A stretch of 64,000 bases of DNA, taken from the NCBI RefSeq assembly GCF_900291475.1, contig NZ_OLMM01000004.1, positions 428,118 through 492,117 on the forward strand, read 5' to 3'. The notes below the pieces were generated by a model. It was not told the origin of the DNA. It made no database searches and saw only the letters and a program-made list of their open reading frames with translations. The DNA comes from Acidaminococcus hominis. GTDB lineage: Bacteria; Bacillota; Negativicutes; Acidaminococcales; Acidaminococcaceae. The translations under genes and the position numbers were made by a program. Numbering within the stretch: the first letter of the stretch is position 1; every line of letters starts with the position of its first letter. Positions 33,077-43,321 of the stretch are shown in pieces.

Positions 33077-34291
33077 TCACTCGTAGCGCAGGGCATCAAT
33101 GGGATCCAGAAGGGCTGCCTTCTTGGCTGGGTACAGTCCAAAGAACAGGCCAATACCCACGGAGAAGAGAACGGAGATTACAATGGCAAGCCCCGAAATC
33201 ACCACTTTCCACCCAATCACATGGGCTACAATGGAGGATACAATAACCCCCAGGATCATGCCCGTGGTTCCGCCAGTGACCCCGATAACCATGGATTCCA
33301 CCAGGAACTGGAGGAGGATATCCTTGTAGGTGGCCCCCAGGGCTTTCCGTATGCCGATTTCCCTGGTCCGTTCGGTAACCGAAACCAGCATGATATTCAT
33401 AATCCCGATGCCGCCTACCAAAAGGCTGATAGCAGCCACAATGGCCAGCAGCAGGGTAATGGACCCTGTGGTTTCCTGGGCAGTCTTGATGATTTCCGCC
33501 AGGTTTCGGACGGTAAAGTCATCGTCCTCCCCATTCCTGATCTTGTGCCGGGTCCGCAGCAGGGTAATTACATCGGATTGGACCTGATTGATGGTATTTT
33601 CATTTTCGCACTGGATGGTAATATTCCGGACGCTGGTAAGACCCATCAGTCTCTGCATAGCCGTGGTCAGGGGGATGAATACCACATCATCCTGATCCTG
33701 GCCCATGGAAGACTGGCCCTTGGCTCCCATTACCCCAATCACCTGGAAAGGAGCTTTGTTGATCCGCACCAGCTGGCCTACGGCATTGCCGTCAGGATAC
33801 AGGTTGTCCGCCACGGTTTTCCCAATAACGCACACCCGGTCCCGGCTGCTCATTTCCCGTTCCGTAAACATCCGGCCATCTGCAATGGTATAGTTGCGGA
33901 TTTCGATGATGTTGGGGGTATACCCCTGTACCGAGGTATTCCAGTTCTGGTTGCCGGCAACCAGCTGGTAGCTGCTCTGCACGCCAGGAGCCACATACTT
34001 GATACCGTCCACGTTTTTCTCAATGGCCTTGGCATCTTCATAGGTCAGCTTGGCGCCGCTGCCGCTGGCAATCCGCTGGCCATTGGCCGTCCGGCCGCCG
34101 CTCATGACAATCAGCAGGTTGCTGCCCATACTGCTGATGTTCTCCTTGACCTGTTCCTGCATGCCCAGGCCCAGGGACACCATGGCAATCACCGAGCCAA
34201 CCCCGATGATAATACCCAGCATGGTAAGAAAGGTTCTCAGCTTATTGGACACCATACCTTCCAGTGCCATTTTCACACATTCTCGAAACAC
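33077..34291 (-). CDS. ABC transporter permease, MacB type
   Basis: A 404-residue protein. One helix at the N-terminus (KLRTFLTMLGIIIGVGSVIAMVSLG) is followed by a large extracytoplasmic MacB-PCD domain of about 230 residues. Three C-terminal helices form the FtsX domain, with the signature VTERTREIGIRKALGAT. MacB-type systems use mechanical transmission to export macrolides, peptides or lipids through a partner adaptor rather than moving substrate through the membrane. The ATPase is encoded 4 bp upstream and the adaptor before that, giving a complete tripartite inner unit. Confidence 0.93.
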   Translation of the reverse strand: MFRECVKMALEGMVSNKLRTFLTMLGIIIGVGSVIAMVSLGLGMQEQVKENISSMGSNLLIVMSGGRTANGQRIASGSGAKLTYEDAKAIEKNVDGIKYVAPGVQSSYQLVAGNQNWNTSVQGYTPNIIEIRNYTIADGRMFTEREMSSRDRVCVIGKTVADNLYPDGNAVGQLVRINKAPFQVIGVMGAKGQSSMGQDQDDVVFIPLTTAMQRLMGLTSVRNITIQCENENTINQVQSDVITLLRTRHKIRNGEDDDFTVRNLAEIIKTAQETTGSITLLLAIVAAISLLVGGIGIMNIMLVSVTERTREIGIRKALGATYKDILLQFLVESMVIGVTGGTTGMILGVIVSSIVAHVIGWKVVISGLAIVISVLFSVGIGLFFGLYPAKKAALLDPIDALRYE

Positions 34292-34295
34292 CTTT

Positions 34296-34979
34296 CTACC
34301 CCTTCCGTTCGTCTTGGATCAAACAGCCATCCCGCATGGTCAGGATCCGCTGGGTCATTGCCGCCAGTTCCGGTTCATGGGTAACCATGATAACCGTTTT
34401 GCCGTCATGGTTCAGCTGTTCAAAAATATCAATGATTTCCAAGGTTGATTTTGTGTCCAGGTTGCCGGTGGGTTCGTCGGCCATAATAATGGCCGGGTTG
34501 TTGATCAGGGCCCGGGCAATGGCCACCCGCTGCCGCTGGCCGCCGCTCATCTCGTTGGGCTTGTGGTACAGCCGCTTGCCCAGCCCCACCGCTTCCAGGG
34601 CTTTTTCCGCCCGCTCCGTCCGCTCCGCCAGCTTGACCCCGGCGTAGATCAGGGGCAGGGCTACATTTTCCACGGCCGTCAGCCGGGACAGCAGGTTGAA
34701 ACTCTGAAACACAAAGCCAATCCGCTGGTTCCGGGTTCGGGCCAATTCATCGTCCGAGTATTTGGCAATGTCCTTGCCTTCCAGCAGATAATGGCCGGAA
34801 GTGGGACGGTCCAGGCAGCCCAGGATATTCATCATGGTGGATTTGCCGCTGCCCGAAGGGCCTACAATGGAAGTGAATTTGCTCTGCTCAAACTTCACAG
34901 AAACGTGATTCAGGGCCATAACCACTGTGTCGCCCATGGCGTAGCTTTTTACAATGTCCTGCAATTCGATTACATCCAT
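34296..34979 (-). CDS. ABC transporter ATP-binding protein, MacB/LolD type
   Basis: A 227-residue nucleotide-binding subunit. Walker A is GPSGSGKST, the Q-loop follows in FQSFNLL, the ABC signature is MSGGQRQRVAIARAL, and Walker B is IIMADEPTGNLD with the H-loop in MVTHEPE. It powers the permease encoded directly downstream. Start GGGAGGCAGACGGG-like region before ATG; operon spacing to the adaptor gene is 20 bp. Confidence 0.95.
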   Translation of the reverse strand: MDVIELQDIVKSYAMGDTVVMALNHVSVKFEQSKFTSIVGPSGSGKSTMMNILGCLDRPTSGHYLLEGKDIAKYSDDELARTRNQRIGFVFQSFNLLSRLTAVENVALPLIYAGVKLAERTERAEKALEAVGLGKRLYHKPNEMSGGQRQRVAIARALINNPAIIMADEPTGNLDTKSTLEIIDIFEQLNHDGKTVIMVTHEPELAAMTQRILTMRDGCLIQDERKG

Positions 34980-34999
34980 TCCCGTCTGCCTCCTTTCCC

Positions 35000-36070
35000 T
35001 TACATGGGAGGACCCATCCGCTTGTTGCTGGTGGAGGTTGCCGACGTGGTTCTCACCAGCAGCTCATCCCCCGGCTGAAGATCGCCTTCTACGGCAATCC
35101 GGTCTTCCCCGGTAAGCAGTACCTTTACCGGCACATCCTTGCTGGTGTTGGTCTTCTTGTCGTAGACCTGAACGTAATTTTTCCCGTCCTTGGTCCGCAG
35201 GCATTTGCTGGAAATGGTCAGGGCATCCTGCACCTGGTCAACAATGACGTTGGCCCGGGCAGTCATGGTGGGCATCAGCTTGCCTTCCGTATTTTCTACA
35301 TCCACGTAGCAGGTGTAGTAGTTTACGTTGTTGGTAGTGGTAGCACTGCGGCTGACCAAAGAAATAATCCCTTCAAAGGTGGTATCCGGGTAGGCATCTA
35401 CCGTAAATTCCACCTTTTGGCCCACCTTGATCTGGCCAATATCGGATTCGTCCACCATCAGATAGATCTGCATCTTGTCCAGGGTGGCTACGGTCATCAG
35501 TACCTGAGGCGTAGAAATACCGGAGGATACCGTCTGGCCTACAGGCGTCGGTTTGCCAATGACAGAACCATCAATAGGCGTAGAGATTACTGTATCGTTT
35601 ACATTGGAGGTTGCCTGTTCATATTCGGCCTTGGCCACCAGATAATCGGCTTCCGCGGTATCAAATACGCTTTGGGCAATGGCCCCCTGTTCCAGCAGCT
35701 GCTGGTCACGGCGGTAGGTCACTTCCTTATCCGCCAGGGTGGCCCGCTTCATTTCCTGGGTGGCCTTTAAAGAAGTATCATCCAGTTTTACCAAGGGCTG
35801 GCCTGCCGTTACGTGCTGGTTTTCCTTTACGTACACCTGCACAATACGGCCGGTAATTTTGGAGTTGATTTCTACGCTGTCCACAGCGTTCAGGGCACCG
35901 GTGGCAGAAATGGTTTTCCGCACGTCGCCCCGGGTTACGGCATCCGTCCGGGTAGCCGCCACCGTTTCCTCCAATTTTTTATTCTGGTAGTACTTATAGC
36001 CGCCCAGGCCGGCGATGATCAGCACCACCAGCACAATCAGCAGCGTTTTGTACTTTCGTAGTTTGTCCAC
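35000..36070 (-). CDS. Periplasmic adaptor (HlyD/MacA family) of the exporter
   Basis: 356 residues. A short basic N-terminus and one membrane anchor (LLIVLVVLIIAGLGGY) are followed by barrel-sandwich halves (ATGALNAVDSVEI, GQPLVKLD), a coiled coil (about 105-160) and a beta-barrel region (VDAYPDTTFEGIISLVS). I choose GTG 36070 because AGGGGAG precedes it. A longer frame to 36127 is open but lacks a site. A 9-codon ORF (METEVVEEL) with a good AGAGGG site lies just upstream. It links the ABC unit to an outer-membrane channel, as expected in a diderm Negativicute. Confidence 0.88.
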   Translation of the reverse strand: MDKLRKYKTLLIVLVVLIIAGLGGYKYYQNKKLEETVAATRTDAVTRGDVRKTISATGALNAVDSVEINSKITGRIVQVYVKENQHVTAGQPLVKLDDTSLKATQEMKRATLADKEVTYRRDQQLLEQGAIAQSVFDTAEADYLVAKAEYEQATSNVNDTVISTPIDGSVIGKPTPVGQTVSSGISTPQVLMTVATLDKMQIYLMVDESDIGQIKVGQKVEFTVDAYPDTTFEGIISLVSRSATTTNNVNYYTCYVDVENTEGKLMPTMTARANVIVDQVQDALTISSKCLRTKDGKNYVQVYDKKTNTSKDVPVKVLLTGEDRIAVEGDLQPGDELLVRTTSATSTSNKRMGPPM

Positions 36071-36153
36071 ACTCTCCCCTGCTTTCTTCGCTAAAGTTCT
36101 TCCACGACTTCCGTTTCCATAATACACCCTCTTTGTGAAGGTTTCATGAAAAC

Positions 36154-37410
36154 TCAGCCCCGTACCTGCCCATTCCCATTAATCAGGTACTTGGTGGTAG
36201 TCAGTTCCGGCAGGCCCATAGGTCCCCGGGCGTGGAGTTTCTGGGTGCTGATGCCGATTTCCGCCCCGAAACCGAATTCAAAGCCATCGGTAAACCGGGT
36301 GGAAGCATTCACATACACCGCCGCTGCGTCCACCAGCAATTGGAATTTCCGGGCGTTTTCGTAGTTTTCCGTGACAATGGCTTCAGAATGGCCAGTGCCG
36401 TAGCGGCGAATATGGGCCACCGCTTCTTCCAGGCTGTCCACCACTTTGACGCTGAGCCGCAGGTCCCCATACTCCGTAGCCCAATCTTCTTCCGAAGCAG
36501 GCTGCACCTCTGCGCTGTAGCTTTGGGTCTTGGCGTCGCCCAAAATGGTCACCCGGGCCTTTTTGTAGGCCTCCAGCATGGCCGGCATAAAGGTATCGGC
36601 AATGTTTTTGTGCACCAGCAGGGTTTCCATGGCGTTGCAGGTGGAAGGCCGGTTCACCTTGGCATTCAGGGCAATATTTACGGCCATGGGAATCTGGGCG
36701 TATTCGTCCACATAGGTATGGCAGACCCCGGCACCGGTTTCAATCACCGGTACGGAGGCGTTGCGCACCACGCTTTGAATTAGCCCGGCGCCGCCCCGGG
36801 GAATCACCACATCCACCAGACCGTTCAGATGAATCAGTTCCGTTACGGCATCCCGTTCCGGCACGTTCACAAATTGGATGGCACCCTTGGGCAGGCCCAC
36901 CTTTTCCCCGGCAGCAATCAGCACATCGCTGACCGCCTTGTTGGAATGGAGGGCTTCCCGGCCGCCCTTCAGGATTACGGCGTTGCCGCTTTTCACGCAC
37001 AGGGCAATGGCGTCCGCCGTTACATTGGGCCGGGCTTCGTAAATGATGCCAATAACCCCCAAAGGCACGGTGATTTTGGTCAGGGTAAGGCCGTTGGGCA
37101 GCATGGAACCGCTGAGGATTTTCCCCACCGGATCCGGCAGCGCCGTTACCTGGCGGATGCCCTTGGCCATTTGTACCAAACGGTCGTGGGTCAACAGCAG
37201 CCGGTCCAGCAGGGAGTCCTTCAAGCCCCCGGCTTTTCCCTTCTCCATATCCAGCTGGTTGGCTTTCAAAATAACTTCTTCCTGCTCCAGCAGGCTGTCA
37301 GCCATGGCCAGCAAAATATCATTTTTCACCTTCGTATTGAGAATTCCCAGGGTCACTTCTGCGTCTTTGGCAGCAGCAGCCTGTTCCCGTACCAACCCTT
37401 CCTTATACAT
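36154..37410 (-). CDS. proA: Gamma-glutamyl phosphate reductase
   Basis: A 418-residue NADPH-dependent aldehyde-dehydrogenase-fold enzyme. It has IYEARPNVTADA (about 125), KSGNAVILKGG, the catalytic Cys in VNRPSTCNAMETLLVH, and STRFTDGFEFGFGAEIGIST-like end motifs. It reduces glutamyl-5-phosphate to the semialdehyde in proline synthesis. It follows proB by 11 bp in an obg-proB-proA unit. RBS AAGGAGGTG. Confidence 0.97.
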   Translation of the reverse strand: MYKEGLVREQAAAAKDAEVTLGILNTKVKNDILLAMADSLLEQEEVILKANQLDMEKGKAGGLKDSLLDRLLLTHDRLVQMAKGIRQVTALPDPVGKILSGSMLPNGLTLTKITVPLGVIGIIYEARPNVTADAIALCVKSGNAVILKGGREALHSNKAVSDVLIAAGEKVGLPKGAIQFVNVPERDAVTELIHLNGLVDVVIPRGGAGLIQSVVRNASVPVIETGAGVCHTYVDEYAQIPMAVNIALNAKVNRPSTCNAMETLLVHKNIADTFMPAMLEAYKKARVTILGDAKTQSYSAEVQPASEEDWATEYGDLRLSVKVVDSLEEAVAHIRRYGTGHSEAIVTENYENARKFQLLVDAAAVYVNASTRFTDGFEFGFGAEIGISTQKLHARGPMGLPELTTTKYLINGNGQVRG

Positions 37411-37421
37411 GGCGCACCTCC

Positions 37422-38546
37422 TTACAAGATCACCAGGTTATCCCGGTGAATCGCTTCATCATAGTGTTTGGCTCCCAGAATATTGGCAATTTCCTCGGAC
37501 TTGGCACCCTTGATCTGTTCCAGTTCCTCGGAGCTGTAGAAAGTCAGCCCCCGGGCCAGCTCGTGATGCTCCTTGTCCTTGACGCTGACCGTCACGCCGC
37601 TTTCAAAATTGCCTTCCACGGCGGTAATGCCCACCGGCAGAATGCTGCAGCTGCCCTTTTCCCGGATGACCTTGGCCAGGCCGTCATCCACAATCAGGGA
37701 ACCGCAGATCTTGGCCCCAAAGGCCAGCCACTGGTTCCGGAACCGCAGATGGTTTTCCCGGGGAACAAACAGGGTCCCCACTTCGTCGCCCCGGACAATT
37801 TTCCGGAGGATTTCCGGGTCTTCCCCGGAAGCGATAATCAAATAGATGCCGGAGCTCATAGCCGTTTTGGCAGCCTGGAGCTTGGTCAGCATACCGCCGG
37901 TAGCGTTTTTGGAACCTACGCCTCCAGCTGTAGCTTCGATTTCCGGCGTCACCTTTTCCACTTCGTGGACCATCTGGGCGTCCGGATGGGTTTTGGGGTT
38001 TGCCGTGTACAGGCCGTCAATATCCGACAGCAGAATGTCCAAATCCGCATCGGCCATACTGGCCACCAGGGCGGACATATTGTCGTTGTCCCCGATTTTC
38101 ATTTCATCCACCGCCACCACGTCATTTTCATTGACAATGGGAATCACGCCCCATTTGATCAGTTCCTGGAACGTATTCCGGGAATTGGAGTAGCGATGCC
38201 GGTCGATGGTGTCAATCCGGGTCAAAAGGACCTGGGCCACCACTTGACTGTATTCCGCGAAAAGACGCTCGTAAATGTTCATCAGGATGCCTTGGCCTAC
38301 GGCAGCGCAGGCCTGCTTGCCCGGCAGGTCCGAGGGCTTTTCTTTAAGGCCCAGCCGGCCTACCCCGGCTGCTCCGGCGCCGGAAGATACCAGAATCATT
38401 TCCTTGCCCTGATTCTGCAAATCTGTCATCACCCGTGCCAGTTTCTCAATCTTCTCGTAGTTGATTTTCCCGTTGGGATACGTAATGGTGCTGCTCCCTA
38501 CTTTCACAACAATCCGTTTGACGTCCTTTAGTTTATCCCGGTTCAT
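37422..38546 (-). CDS. proB: Glutamate 5-kinase with PUA domain
   Basis: 374 residues. The amino-acid kinase domain carries RIVVKVGSSTIT, SSGAGAAGVG, NENDVVAVDEM and SDIDGLYTANPK. The C-terminal PUA domain (from about 280) begins near GSCSILPVGITAVEG. It phosphorylates glutamate as the first proline step. The PUA form is usually feedback regulated by proline. ATG at 38546 is preferred; a GTG four codons upstream is possible. Confidence 0.96.
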   Translation of the reverse strand: MNRDKLKDVKRIVVKVGSSTITYPNGKINYEKIEKLARVMTDLQNQGKEMILVSSGAGAAGVGRLGLKEKPSDLPGKQACAAVGQGILMNIYERLFAEYSQVVAQVLLTRIDTIDRHRYSNSRNTFQELIKWGVIPIVNENDVVAVDEMKIGDNDNMSALVASMADADLDILLSDIDGLYTANPKTHPDAQMVHEVEKVTPEIEATAGGVGSKNATGGMLTKLQAAKTAMSSGIYLIIASGEDPEILRKIVRGDEVGTLFVPRENHLRFRNQWLAFGAKICGSLIVDDGLAKVIREKGSCSILPVGITAVEGNFESGVTVSVKDKEHHELARGLTFYSSEELEQIKGAKSEEIANILGAKHYDEAIHRDNLVIL

Positions 38547-38597
38547 ACAATCACCCACCCATCTAGATAGTTATATAAAATTATTGCACTAGCAAAC

Positions 38598-39923
<1,326 letters not shown>

Positions 39924-40071
39924 TTAATATCTCATTTTACCATATCCAAGACGTTTCTACACGCCAATAATAACAATTCGCTTCTATATCATAGACTTTT
40001 TACAAATACTTGTGAGTTTTGCCCCTGCTCCCCCCTCCCAAAAAATTCTTTGAGAAAGTTTTAAAAAAATG

Positions 40072-40100
40072 TTGACAAGAAACCCAAAAACCGCTATACT
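40072..40100 (+). promoter_or_regulatory. Promoter of the tRNA-Arg gene
   Basis: TTGACA (40072-40077), 17 bp, TATACT (40095-40100): near-consensus, about 18 bp before the tRNA. Confidence 0.85.
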
Positions 40101-40117
40101 AATCCTTGTTCGGTTAT

Positions 40118-40194
<77 letters not shown>

Positions 40195-40205
40195 TTTGAA
40201 TATTG

Positions 40206-40236
40206 AATCCGCAGGAGCTTCCTGCGGATTTTTTAT
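40206..40236 (+). terminator. Terminator after tRNA-Arg
   Basis: AATCCGCAGGA pairs with TCCTGCGGATT over a 3-nt loop, followed by TTTTTATT. Confidence 0.9.
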
Positions 40237-40281
40237 TTGTGTAAAACATTCTCTATTTTAGTAAAATTTCCTGATTTTGTA

Positions 40282-40310
40282 TTGTATTTTACACTTTAAA
40301 ACGGTACAAT
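40282..40310 (+). promoter_or_regulatory. Promoter of hydG
   Basis: TTGTAT (40282-40287), 17 bp, TACAAT (40305-40310). It gives a leader of about 130 nt. Confidence 0.65.
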
Positions 40311-40380
40311 GAGGCCATTACGCTCCCTGCATACAAGGAATCCTCCGAGTATTAAGGCGGTGAATCGACCCGTTCTTTTC

Positions 40381-40406
40381 GCATGCCTATTTGGCATGCT
40401 TTTTTT
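40381..40406 (+). terminator. Attenuator-like terminator in the hydG leader
   Basis: GCATGCC pairs with GGCATGC over a 5-nt loop and is followed by seven Ts. It lies between the hydG promoter and its start codon, so it can only act within that leader. The preceding 60 nt (from about 40320) hold short complementary pieces but no class I recognise. Confidence 0.7.
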
Positions 40407-40449
40407 ATGGAAGAACCCGGTGAGCAGAACAGGAAAGAAGGAAATTATC

Positions 40450-41877
40450 ATGACAAACATCCCCTACAATCCCCATTCTACCCAGGCAGAAGAATTCATC
40501 AACCACCAGGAAATCCTGGACTCCCTGACCTATGCCGACAGCCACAAGGAGGACAAGGCCTACTGCCTGTCCCTGGTGGAAAAAGCGGCCCAAATGCAGG
40601 GGCTGACCCACCGGGAAGCAGCCACCCTGCTGAGCTGTGAGGCTCCTGAAGTGACCGAAGCCATTTACGACCTAGCCCGGAAAATCAAGGACAAAATCTA
40701 CGGTCAGCGCATTGTCCTGTTTGCTCCCCTATACCTGTCCAACTACTGCGTCAACGGCTGTGTGTACTGCCCCTATCATGCCAAGAACAAGCACATCGCC
40801 CGGAAAAAACTGAGCCAGCAAGAAATCATCAGGGAAGTCACGGCCCTCCAGGATATGGGACACAAACGTCTGGCCCTGGAAGCCGGGGAAGATCCGGTAA
40901 ACAACCCCATTGAATACATTCTGGAGTGCATCCGCACCATCTACAGCATCAAGCACAAAAATGGCGCCATCCGCCGGGTAAATGTGAATATCGCAGCCAC
41001 CACCGTGGAAAACTACCGGAAGCTCAAGGAAGCCGGTATCGGCACCTACATCCTGTTCCAGGAAACGTACCACAAGGAAAACTACGAAAAACTCCATCCC
41101 CAGGGCCCCAAGCATGATTATGCCTACCATACGGAAGCCATGGACCGGGCCATGACCGGAGGCATTGACGATGTGGGCGTAGGCGTTTTGTTCGGTCTCA
41201 ATATGTACCGCTACGACTTTGTAGGCCTCCTGATGCATAAGGAACACCTGGAAGCCAACTTTGGTGTAGGCCCCCACACCATCAGTGTGCCCCGGATCCG
41301 TCCGGCAGACGACATCTCTGTCCAGTCCTTCCCCGATGCCATTGACGACCAGCTATTCAAGAAAATCGTGGCCATCCTGCGGATTACCGTGCCCTACACC
41401 GGCATCATCGTTTCCACCCGAGAATCGGCAGCCACCCGGAAAGCTGTGCTGGACGTAGGCGTTTCCCAGATCAGCGGCGGTTCCCGCACCAGTGTAGGCG
41501 GCTACGCTGAAGAAGGGGAAGAAGAGGATTCCTCCCAATTTGAAGTCAATGACAACCGGACCCTGGACCAGGTCATCAACTGGCTCCTGTCCGATGGGTA
41601 TATTCCCAGCTTCTGCACCGCCTGCTACCGGGCCGGTCGTACCGGGGACCGGTTCATGGCCCTGGCCAAAACCGGAGAAATCTCCAACTGCTGCCAGCCC
41701 AATGCCCTTCTGACCCTCCGGGAATACCTGGACGATTACGCGTCCCCGGACACCCGGGCAAAAGCCCTGGACGCCATCCAAAAGGAGCTGGAACACATTC
41801 CCAGCGCCGTGGTCCGTGCCACCTGTGAAGGGTACCTGGAAAAGATTGACCAGGGGGAAAGAGATTTCCGTTTTTGA
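40450..41877 (+). CDS. hydG: [FeFe]-hydrogenase maturation radical SAM protein HydG
   Basis: A 475-residue radical SAM tyrosine lyase. The SAM cluster motif is CVNGCVYC (about 98-105). The family body has LALEAGEDPVNNPIEYI, and the C-terminal second cluster motif CTACYRAGRTGDRF is followed about 20 residues later by NCC. It splits tyrosine to p-cresol, CO and cyanide for the hydrogenase H-cluster. ATG at 40450 is used; upstream in-frame codons lie in the leader and lack homology. hydE, hydF and the hydrogenase are not in the window. Confidence 0.95.
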   Translation: MTNIPYNPHSTQAEEFINHQEILDSLTYADSHKEDKAYCLSLVEKAAQMQGLTHREAATLLSCEAPEVTEAIYDLARKIKDKIYGQRIVLFAPLYLSNYCVNGCVYCPYHAKNKHIARKKLSQQEIIREVTALQDMGHKRLALEAGEDPVNNPIEYILECIRTIYSIKHKNGAIRRVNVNIAATTVENYRKLKEAGIGTYILFQETYHKENYEKLHPQGPKHDYAYHTEAMDRAMTGGIDDVGVGVLFGLNMYRYDFVGLLMHKEHLEANFGVGPHTISVPRIRPADDISVQSFPDAIDDQLFKKIVAILRITVPYTGIIVSTRESAATRKAVLDVGVSQISGGSRTSVGGYAEEGEEEDSSQFEVNDNRTLDQVINWLLSDGYIPSFCTACYRAGRTGDRFMALAKTGEISNCCQPNALLTLREYLDDYASPDTRAKALDAIQKELEHIPSAVVRATCEGYLEKIDQGERDFRF

Positions 41878-41937
41878 TATAATTGTTACAAATTTATAAT
41901 CTTTTTCCATATTTTTCCCTGTAAAAACGCTTTTTTC

Positions 41938-41966
41938 TTGTATTCTCTCCCGTAACACATTAATAT
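41938..41966 (+). promoter_or_regulatory. Possible promoter of the secreted PepSY-like protein gene
   Basis: TTGTAT (41938-41943), 17 bp, TAATAT (41961-41966), about 34 bp before the start codon. Confidence 0.45.
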
Positions 41967-41999
41967 TAAGGTATAAAAGTATTGAATGGGGGTATGATT

Positions 42000-42527
42000 A
42001 TGGATATGAAGAAAAAAGCAGCTATGGCTGCCGCCGCAGGGATGATTGCTCTGTCTACCTTGGGTACTGCAGTACCGGCTTTTGCCGCTCCGGCAGATTT
42101 TACTGATTTGGTCACCGAAAAACAGGCCGCCGTCAATTCCGCCGCTGCCGTAGTGCCTTCCGCTGCCGTTCTTACCAGCGCCAAGACCGGCGAAAATGCC
42201 TTTGAAATGGAATTCCTGGATCCCAACACGCTGCAGCGCTTCCATGTAACTGTGGACCGTGCCACCGATAAGGTTGCCAAGGTGGTTATCGATTCCTCCA
42301 ATTACCCTGGTTCCGTAACAGTCAGCAAGACGGAAGCCGATGCCAAGGCTACCATCCTGCAAACCTATCCGGATGCTACCGACATTGTGGTTACGTCCGT
42401 GAAAGACAGCTCCAGCGGTACGCCTTTTGTGGTGTACAAGGCTACCTTCAAGACCAAGGAATTTACCGGTACGGCCCTGCTGAACCCGGCTACCTGCCTG
42501 ATTGGCCATCAGGAATTGGTATACTAA
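42000..42527 (+). CDS. Secreted hypothetical protein, PepSY-like
   Basis: 175 residues. A clear Sec signal peptide (MDMKKKAAMAAAAG..., cleavage likely after AFA near residue 30) precedes a small mixed alpha/beta domain. Its pattern (VDRATDKVAKVVIDS, SKTEADAKATILQTYPDATDIVV) resembles PepSY domains, which modulate peptidases or bind periplasmic partners. ATG at 42000 is chosen since GGGGGT lies 7 nt upstream. It is a single-gene unit with its own terminator. Function not known. Confidence 0.7.
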   Translation: MDMKKKAAMAAAAGMIALSTLGTAVPAFAAPADFTDLVTEKQAAVNSAAAVVPSAAVLTSAKTGENAFEMEFLDPNTLQRFHVTVDRATDKVAKVVIDSSNYPGSVTVSKTEADAKATILQTYPDATDIVVTSVKDSSSGTPFVVYKATFKTKEFTGTALLNPATCLIGHQELVY

Positions 42528-42540
42528 GCACAAACCCGAA

Positions 42541-42576
42541 AACAGGTACTGCCCTTTGCGCAGTACCTGTTTTTTC
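42541..42576 (+). terminator. Terminator after the PepSY-like gene
   Basis: AACAGGTACTGC pairs with GCAGTACCTGTT, followed by a T-run. Confidence 0.9.
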
Positions 42577-42650
42577 TCACCCTTCTTCACAGTTTCTTGA
42601 CAGTTTCAAATCTTTTCACATTCTTTTAGGCTCCAACTGTTTCCCTTCTA

Positions 42651-42680
42651 TTGACAAGGGTCCCGCCTATCCGATACGAT
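42651..42680 (+). promoter_or_regulatory. Promoter of lemA-TPM genes
   Basis: TTGACA (42651-42656), 18 bp, TACGAT (42675-42680), about 55 bp before lemA. Confidence 0.65.
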
Positions 42681-42735
42681 ACTATTGTAAATAAGTCTTT
42701 TGGCACCCTAAAAAACCTAGAAATGAGGAATATCC

Positions 42736-43290
42736 ATGAAAAAAGTATTGATTGGCATCTTGGTTGTACTCTTGCTCTGTGCAGGCTGGATCTTCGGCTC
42801 CTACAACGGCCTGGTTTCCGCCAACGAAAACGTCAACGGCAAATGGAGCCAGGTAGAAACACAGCTGCAGCGCCGTTCTGACCTGATTCCCAACCTGGTA
42901 AATACCGTCAAGGGCTATTCCGCCCACGAAAGCCAGATCTTTACGGATGTGGCCAACGCCCGGGCCAAACTGGCCGGTGCCCAGAATGTTGCCGATACGG
43001 CCCAAGCCAGCGGTGAACTGTCTAGTGCCCTGACCCGGCTGCTAGCCCTCCAGGAAAACTATCCCAACCTGAAAGCCAACACCAACTTCCTCCAGCTCCA
43101 GGATGAGCTGGCCGGCACGGAAAACCGCCTGGCAGTAGCCCGGAAGGACTACAACGATGCAGCCCAGGCCTACAATGCCAAAATCAAAAGCTTCCCTACG
43201 GTCATCATCGCCAATATGATGGGCTTTACGTCCCGGTCCTATTTCCAGGCCGACCAAAACGCCCAGGCGGCTCCCCAGGTGAAGTTCTAA
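42736..43290 (+). CDS. lemA: LemA-family protein
   Basis: 184 residues. One N-terminal membrane helix (VLIGILVVLLLCAGWIFGSYNGLV) is followed by the LemA helical bundle: NGKWSQVETQLQRRSDLIPNLV, RLLALQENYPNLKAN and the conserved TEN-R-AVARKDYNDAAQAYN stretch. LemA proteins expose a coiled helical domain outside the membrane and usually travel with TPM-domain proteins, as here. The molecular role is not settled. RBS GAGGAA. Confidence 0.93.
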   Translation: MKKVLIGILVVLLLCAGWIFGSYNGLVSANENVNGKWSQVETQLQRRSDLIPNLVNTVKGYSAHESQIFTDVANARAKLAGAQNVADTAQASGELSSALTRLLALQENYPNLKANTNFLQLQDELAGTENRLAVARKDYNDAAQAYNAKIKSFPTVIIANMMGFTSRSYFQADQNAQAAPQVKF

Positions 43291-43321
43291 GCCCGCTGAC
43301 CCTGCCCGAGAGGAGAATGCC

